From Sweltsa coloradensis (lineage: Eukaryota > Arthropoda > Insecta > Plecoptera > Chloroperlidae): 64,000 nucleotides of DNA. The notes under the pieces were generated by a model. The model was given only the letters and a program-made list of their open reading frames with translations, was not told where the DNA came from and did not search any database. Positions 62,410-64,000 of this stretch are shown one piece after another; the first letter of the stretch is position 1; the number at the start of each line of letters is the position of its first letter. The translations under genes and the position numbers were made by a program. The DNA is taken from positions 247,456 to 311,455 of the forward strand of contig JAMZAV010000638.1 in the NCBI GenBank assembly GCA_024449915.1, given 5' to 3'.

Positions 62410-63002
62410 GGAAAACAAAACAAAGCATCCCGAAACAGAAATAAACACCGACAATATAGAATGGTAAATTACGTGATACTGCTGAAAATAAATAACATAC
62501 TGTGTCAATGGCTTATTTTACCGCTAGATGACGCGTATAATAACTATACTATAAAAGTAATGAATGACACATATTTTCTCCAGACTCTTCGACGACTTGC
62601 CTAAAACGGTTATAAAAACCTTTATAGTGGAGAAGAAAGTGTGGTGGTAATTTTTGTAAAAAACAACAAATATCCGATATATTATATTATAATTCAGCAA
62701 TTGATCGGAAGCAATCTCTATGTTTAGTGATCAGGCGAAATTTATATACATATATATATAAATATTTGTTTGTATTTTTATAATTTTTATGCCAACTTTC
62801 CTACGTAATGGTGCAACAATTAATGATACAAATAAATCATGATTTTATGTTGTGCTCATTTGTACCGTTCCAATGAAAAACACATATGGTTGCAAAGAAT
62901 TAGGATAAGCAATCATTGCAAGATATAAGCCTAGAAAGTTAAAAATACGGAAAAAGCAAAAAATGGTATCGATTCGTAAATATTTCTATTAAATTCATAT
63001 TC

Positions 63003-63071
63003 CTATTGTTGTCCACCTTTGTGAATCAATTTTTAAACTGAATAGGATAAGACGTTAAATAAATAAAAAAC
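63003..63071 (+). repeat. LINE 3' tail ending in (AAAT)n, diverged
   Basis: TGTTGTCCACCTTTGTGAATC, AACTGAATAGGATAAGACG and TTAAATAAATAAA; third copy of this tail in the window. Confidence 0.7.
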
Positions 63072-63261
63072 AATTTTAAAAAACGTTGAGCTCACGATTT
63101 ACAAAATAAACTAAATATCTCAATTGATTTCAACGTTATGATCACCTACGAAGATTTGCTATAAAAATTAAGCGTTAATTCAAGAAGTTTACATAAATCG
63201 AGTTTATTACTGAGATTTTCACAATTTTTATTCTAATTCACTAGGTCACATAATTATCTTA

Positions 63262-63538
63262 ACTAGGAAAACGCCTAAGTCGTTGTAAGACGAGTGAGCG
63301 AGTTTTGTGTTGAGTACCCGGGAACATTTGCATTTTAGTTTGATTATATTGGTATAAATAATAGGGTTTTTAAGTTTAGTTGGTATAAGGGCGCGTCAAC
63401 TGTAAGGCCATAATGCGCCACTCTAGCCTATGATAGGCTACGGACGCCTTAGGTATAGGGGGAAGAAATGGAATATTTCCGGATACTCAACACATGACTC
63501 GCTCACTTATCTAACAACGACTTGTGCGTTTTCCTAGT
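63262..63538. mobile_element. Double-ended subfamily-C element 2
   Basis: ACTAGGAAAACGCC-TAAGTCGTTGTAAGACGAG on the left and CTAACAACGACTTGTGCG-TTTTCCTAGT on the right, with the GCGCGTCAACTGTAAGGCC and CTCTAGCCTATGATAGG core. Same size and layout as the 59153-59430 copy, with the inner core inverted. Confidence 0.77.
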
Positions 63539-63724
63539 CAAGTTGTATAAGGCGCCCTTATACCCGAAATGTGGGAAACCTGGGTTCTATCCCCTGGTCG
63601 GGAAAGATTTTGTAATTCCTGGATTGTATTTAAAAAATACGAAACATGCTTTGAAATGCATAAAACTCAGTGTAGTCCATCATCTGTATCATATATATAT
63701 CATATGTATTGTGTAGCTCGTTGG

Positions 63725-63980
63725 TCTTTTGTGTGGCTCGTTGATCTTGTGGTTAGCGTATTTGCTTCCAATGCAGAAGGTCCAGGGTTCGATTCCCGTC
63801 AAAGTCAGAAGTTTTTTTAACTTCTGAATTGGACTTAAGTCCATCAGTTCTTGTCTTAGGAGTTTGTAAAAGGTGACTTTGGAGCCGTCCTAGCAACGAA
63901 TCACATAATAAATTCAGAGTTGTGCTGAATCGGCCATGTTGATTCTGGCGTGATTGCGGTGTCGCACATACACTGTGTTT
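63725..63980 (+). repeat. tRNA-derived SINE
   Basis: A tRNA-like head (TGGTTAGCGTATTTGC D-arm/A-box part, GCTTCCAATGC anticodon-arm-like stem with CCA at the anticodon position, B-box GGTTCGATTCC) is followed by an unrelated body (GGACTTAAGTCCATCAG ...). The acceptor stem pairs poorly, so a SINE rather than a tRNA gene. Confidence 0.6.
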
Positions 63981-64000
63981 CTATGTCTTTTTGCAGTGGT

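Larger units (their letters stand above)
60747..64000. other. Sequence upstream of the first visible exon (intron of the same gene)
   Basis: Contains a pyrimidine-rich tract (61470-61610), two LINE tails, a (CCTAT)n run, a double-ended subfamily-C element and a tRNA-like SINE. I see no exon for the earlier Ig domains, so the intron probably extends past the window. Confidence 0.65.

Noticed and set aside
63725..63800. Possible functional tRNA gene with CCA anticodon position
   Set aside because: A and B boxes and an anticodon-like arm are present, but the acceptor stem pairs poorly and a SINE-like body follows.

Overview
This is an AT-rich eukaryotic window, very probably arthropod. It is dominated by one large intron-rich gene on the minus strand and by the repeats in its introns. 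There is no bacterial-style gene packing, operon or CRISPR array. The gene is the 3' part of a sidestep-family cell-surface protein: immunoglobulin (Ig) domains, one fibronectin type III (FN3) domain, one transmembrane helix and a cytoplasmic tail. Sidestep proteins are typical of arthropods, which is the main reason for the lineage guess. I cannot name the species or which sidestep paralogue this is.

Gene layout, read 60746 down to 2997 on the minus strand: nine exons at 60746-60601 and 42341-42197 (two halves of one Ig domain), 37762-37632 and 37115-36956 (next Ig domain), 24901-24602 (last Ig domain), 18131-17832 (FN3), 15418-15161 (transmembrane helix and start of tail), 11764-11589 (tail), and 3170-2997 (tail, stop codon, C-terminal ESCV). 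Every junction has usable GT/AG signals, and the codon phases chain correctly through all eight introns (about 595 codons). The signal peptide and the first Ig domains must lie beyond 64000.

The introns hold several repeat families. Most striking is a group of short non-autonomous elements in three subfamilies. Each subfamily has its own matching 5' terminal and 3' subterminal inverted repeat, but all share one 3' module: CAACGC, a short loop, then GCGTTTTCCTAGT. Two insertions into copies of a local tandem repeat leave exact empty sites with no target duplication. This matches Helitron/Helentron-type (DINE-1/HINE-like) elements. Other contents are a degraded Jockey-like LINE (20.9-22.5 kb), two TTAA-flanked piggyBac-like MITEs, a 5.3 kb region bounded by inverted repeats (29.7-35.0 kb), an almost perfect 180 bp-arm palindrome (51.7-52.1 kb), LINE 3' tails, tRNA-like SINE pieces and microsatellites.

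Three exons of the host gene have been copied locally. The terminal exon's splice acceptor plus its first codons are repeated four times in a frame-preserving 75 bp minisatellite. The penultimate exon's 5' half is duplicated with its acceptor intact. The second exon has a dead tandem copy with a stop codon and lost splice sites. The first case predicts protein isoforms that differ by 25-residue steps and is the most testable novelty here.
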